Shown piece after piece: positions 62,476-64,000 of a DNA stretch of 64,000 bases (its first letter is position 1; every line of letters begins with the position of its first letter). The position numbers were made by a program, and so were the translations under genes. Origin of the DNA: Streptomyces violaceoruber (GTDB taxonomy: Bacteria > Actinomycetota > Actinomycetes > Streptomycetales > Streptomycetaceae); the NCBI GenBank assembly GCA_000720805.1, contig JODI01000019.1, positions 59,330 to 123,329 of the forward strand, in the 5' to 3' direction. Under the pieces are notes generated by a model. The model saw only the letters and a list, made by a program, of their open reading frames with translations. It searched no databases and had not been told where the DNA came from.

Positions 62476-63441
62476 ATGAAGGGCACTGTTGGTGAGCTCG
62501 GTGAGTTCGGGCTCATCAGGGAGCTCACCTCCCGTCTCACCACCACCCCGGCGGTCCGGGTCGGCCCCGGCGACGACGCCGCGGTGGTCGCCGCGCCCGA
62601 CCGCAGGGTCGTGGCCAGCACCGACATCCTCCTGGAGGGCCGGCACTTTCGCCGCGACTGGTCCACCGCCTACGACGTGGGCCGCAAGGCCGCCGCACAG
62701 AACCTGGCCGACATCGCCGCCATGGGCGCGGTGCCGACCGCCCTGCTGCTCGGCCTGGTCGTCCCCGGCGAACTCCCGGTGACCTGGGCGAGCGAGCTGA
62801 TGGACGGACTGCGCGACGAGTGCCAGGTCGCGGGCGCGTCCGTGGTCGGAGGGGACGTCGTGCGCGGCGACACGATCATGGTGTCGATCACCGCGCTCGG
62901 CGACCTTCGCAACAACGAGCCCGTGACGCGCGGGGGCGCCCAGCCCGGCGACCTCGTCGCGGTGACCGGCTGGCTGGGCTGGTCGGCGGCCGGATACGCG
63001 GTGCTCTCCCGCGGCTTCCGCTCGCCGCGTGCCTTCGTGGAGGCCCACCGGCGCCCCGAGCCGCCGTACCACGCGGGTCCGGCCGCCGCCGGGCTCGGGG
63101 CGACCGCGATGTGCGACGTCAGCGACGGGCTGATCGCCGACCTCGGGCACATCGCCGAGGCCAGCAAGGTCCGCATCGACATCCGCTCCGGCGCGATCGA
63201 CATCCCGTCCCAGATGAACGACATCGGGCAGGCCGTCGGCGTTGACCCCATGCAGTGGGTGCTCACCGGGGGCGAGGACCACGCGATCGTGGCGACCTTC
63301 CCGCCGGACGTGAAGCTGCCCGCCCGCTGGAAGGTCATCGGCGAGGTCCTCAACCCGTCGGCGCTGCCCCAGGTGACGGTGGACGGGGCGCCGTGGACCA
63401 AGAAGGGCGGCTGGGACCACTTCGGGGACATCGAGTCATGA
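62476..63441 (+). CDS. thiL: Thiamine-monophosphate kinase
   Basis: ThiL phosphorylates thiamine monophosphate to thiamine diphosphate, the cofactor of IlvB. The 321-residue protein has the PurM-like fold. Seen: [20 protein letters not shown], the [19 protein letters not shown] motif, [10 protein letters not shown], and [18 protein letters not shown]. The ATG at 62476 starts [14 protein letters not shown]. It overlaps thiD by ATGA. Confidence 0.95.
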   Translation: MKGTVGELGEFGLIRELTSRLTTTPAVRVGPGDDAAVVAAPDRRVVASTDILLEGRHFRRDWSTAYDVGRKAAAQNLADIAAMGAVPTALLLGLVVPGELPVTWASELMDGLRDECQVAGASVVGGDVVRGDTIMVSITALGDLRNNEPVTRGGAQPGDLVAVTGWLGWSAAGYAVLSRGFRSPRAFVEAHRRPEPPYHAGPAAAGLGATAMCDVSDGLIADLGHIAEASKVRIDIRSGAIDIPSQMNDIGQAVGVDPMQWVLTGGEDHAIVATFPPDVKLPARWKVIGEVLNPSALPQVTVDGAPWTKKGGWDHFGDIES

Positions 63442-64000
63442 GCGCGCCTGCTCGGGTGCTCACCGTCGCGGGCTCCGACTCCGGCGGGGGCGCGGGCATC
63501 CAGGCCGACCTGAAGACGATGCTCGCGCTCGGTGTGCACGGCATGAGCGTGATCACGGCGGTCACCGCGCAGAACTCCCTGGGCGTGCAGGGGGCTTGGG
63601 AGCTGCCGGTGGAGGCGGTGCGGGCCCAGTACCGCAGCGTGGTCGACGACATCGGCGTCCAGGCGGTCAAGACCGGGATGCTGGCGTCCGCCGAACTCGT
63701 GGAGGCGGTCGCGGAGTTGATCCGCGGGACGGACGCGCCGGCCGTCGTCGACCCGGTCGGGGTGTCCAAGCACGGGGACCCCCTGCTGGCCGCGTCCGCG
63801 CTGGACTCCGTACGGACGCGGCTGCTGCCGGTGGCCACCGTGGCCACGCCGAACCTGGACGAGGTGGCCCAACTGACCGGTGTGCGCGTCGAGTCGGAAG
63901 CGGACCTTCGGCGGGCCGCGGCGGCCGTACTGGCGTACGGCCCGCGCTGGGCGCTGATCAAGGGCGGTCATCTGCCGGAGGGCGCCGGGCGGGTGGGTGG
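63438..64000 (+). CDS. thiD: Hydroxymethylpyrimidine/phosphomethylpyrimidine kinase, 3' cut
   Basis: ThiD phosphorylates the pyrimidine precursor of thiamine twice. The first 187 codons are present; the gene runs off the window. Seen: [19 protein letters not shown] at the start, [54 protein letters not shown]. The start overlaps the thiL stop (ATGA), so the two thiamine genes are one operon. Confidence 0.95.
   Translation, partial: MSAPARVLTVAGSDSGGGAGIQADLKTMLALGVHGMSVITAVTAQNSLGVQGAWELPVEAVRAQYRSVVDDIGVQAVKTGMLASAELVEAVAELIRGTDAPAVVDPVGVSKHGDPLLAASALDSVRTRLLPVATVATPNLDEVAQLTGVRVESEADLRRAAAAVLAYGPRWALIKGGHLPEGAGRVG

Overview
The window is a chromosomal segment of a Streptomyces-type actinomycete. 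The evidence is very high GC at third codon positions, many GTG starts preceded by GGAGG-type ribosome binding sites, two conservon (cvn) operons, the two-domain HupS nucleoid protein with a lysine-rich tail, the AccB/AccE carboxylase pair, and a gene order that I recall from memory as that of the Streptomyces coelicolor SCO5508-SCO5563 core region. Both edges cut genes: an aldo/keto reductase on the left and thiD on the right.

Layout. 1-5.4 kb holds an aldo/keto reductase, a D-2-hydroxyacid dehydrogenase and a large membrane GGDEF/EAL cyclic-di-GMP protein preceded by a small coupled ORF. 5.4-11.1 kb holds ilvB-ilvN-ilvC behind a leader-peptide attenuator, followed by serA. 11.1-13.4 kb is a divergent MFS exporter/TetR pair. 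13.4-17.6 kb is proline catabolism (PucR regulator, proline dehydrogenase, pruA), with a duplicated 3' end of the proline dehydrogenase gene. 17.6-21.6 kb is accessory (GH97 glycosidase, a 43-residue protein, a Tat lipoprotein phosphatase). 21.8-24.2 kb holds leuB and ilvE. 24.4-31.2 kb holds a secreted beta-propeller protein, cimA behind a second attenuator with Ile codons, a Gly-rich membrane protein, a trypsin, the remnant of an ABC permease gene, and a YceI protein. 31.3-35.8 kb holds a family 8 polysaccharide lyase and accB-accE. 35.8-46.5 kb is two tandem conservons on the minus strand. 47-51.3 kb holds an FAH hydrolase, gltX, a HAD phosphatase and five tRNA genes (2 Gln, 3 Glu). 51.3-55.6 kb holds a MerR/DUF4188 pair and ndgR divergent from leuC-leuD. 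55.9-64 kb holds hupS, cofC, plsC-type acyltransferase-gpsA, ddlA, a MITE-like element, a DUF3515 lipoprotein, an Lrp/AsnC ligand-binding-only protein, and thiL-thiD.

How the genes work together. Branched-chain amino acid synthesis dominates: ilvB, ilvN, ilvC, leuB, ilvE, cimA, leuC and leuD are spread over 50 kb in six transcription units. At least two units (ilvBNC, cimA) appear to be controlled by ribosome-mediated transcription attenuation, and a third (leuCD) by the divergent IclR regulator NdgR. Streptomyces makes Gln-tRNA by transamidation, so gltX beside tRNA-Gln and tRNA-Glu genes places the non-discriminating GluRS next to both of its RNA substrates. The conservons are membrane sensor-kinase/roadblock/DUF742/GTPase modules.

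The points most worth following are the two attenuators, the degenerate EAL domain with its His-rich upstream ORF, the duplicated end of the proline dehydrogenase gene, the TIR-bounded element after ddlA, and the short C-terminal motifs shared by the two otherwise divergent CvnA tails. No CRISPR array, prophage or biosynthetic cluster is visible.
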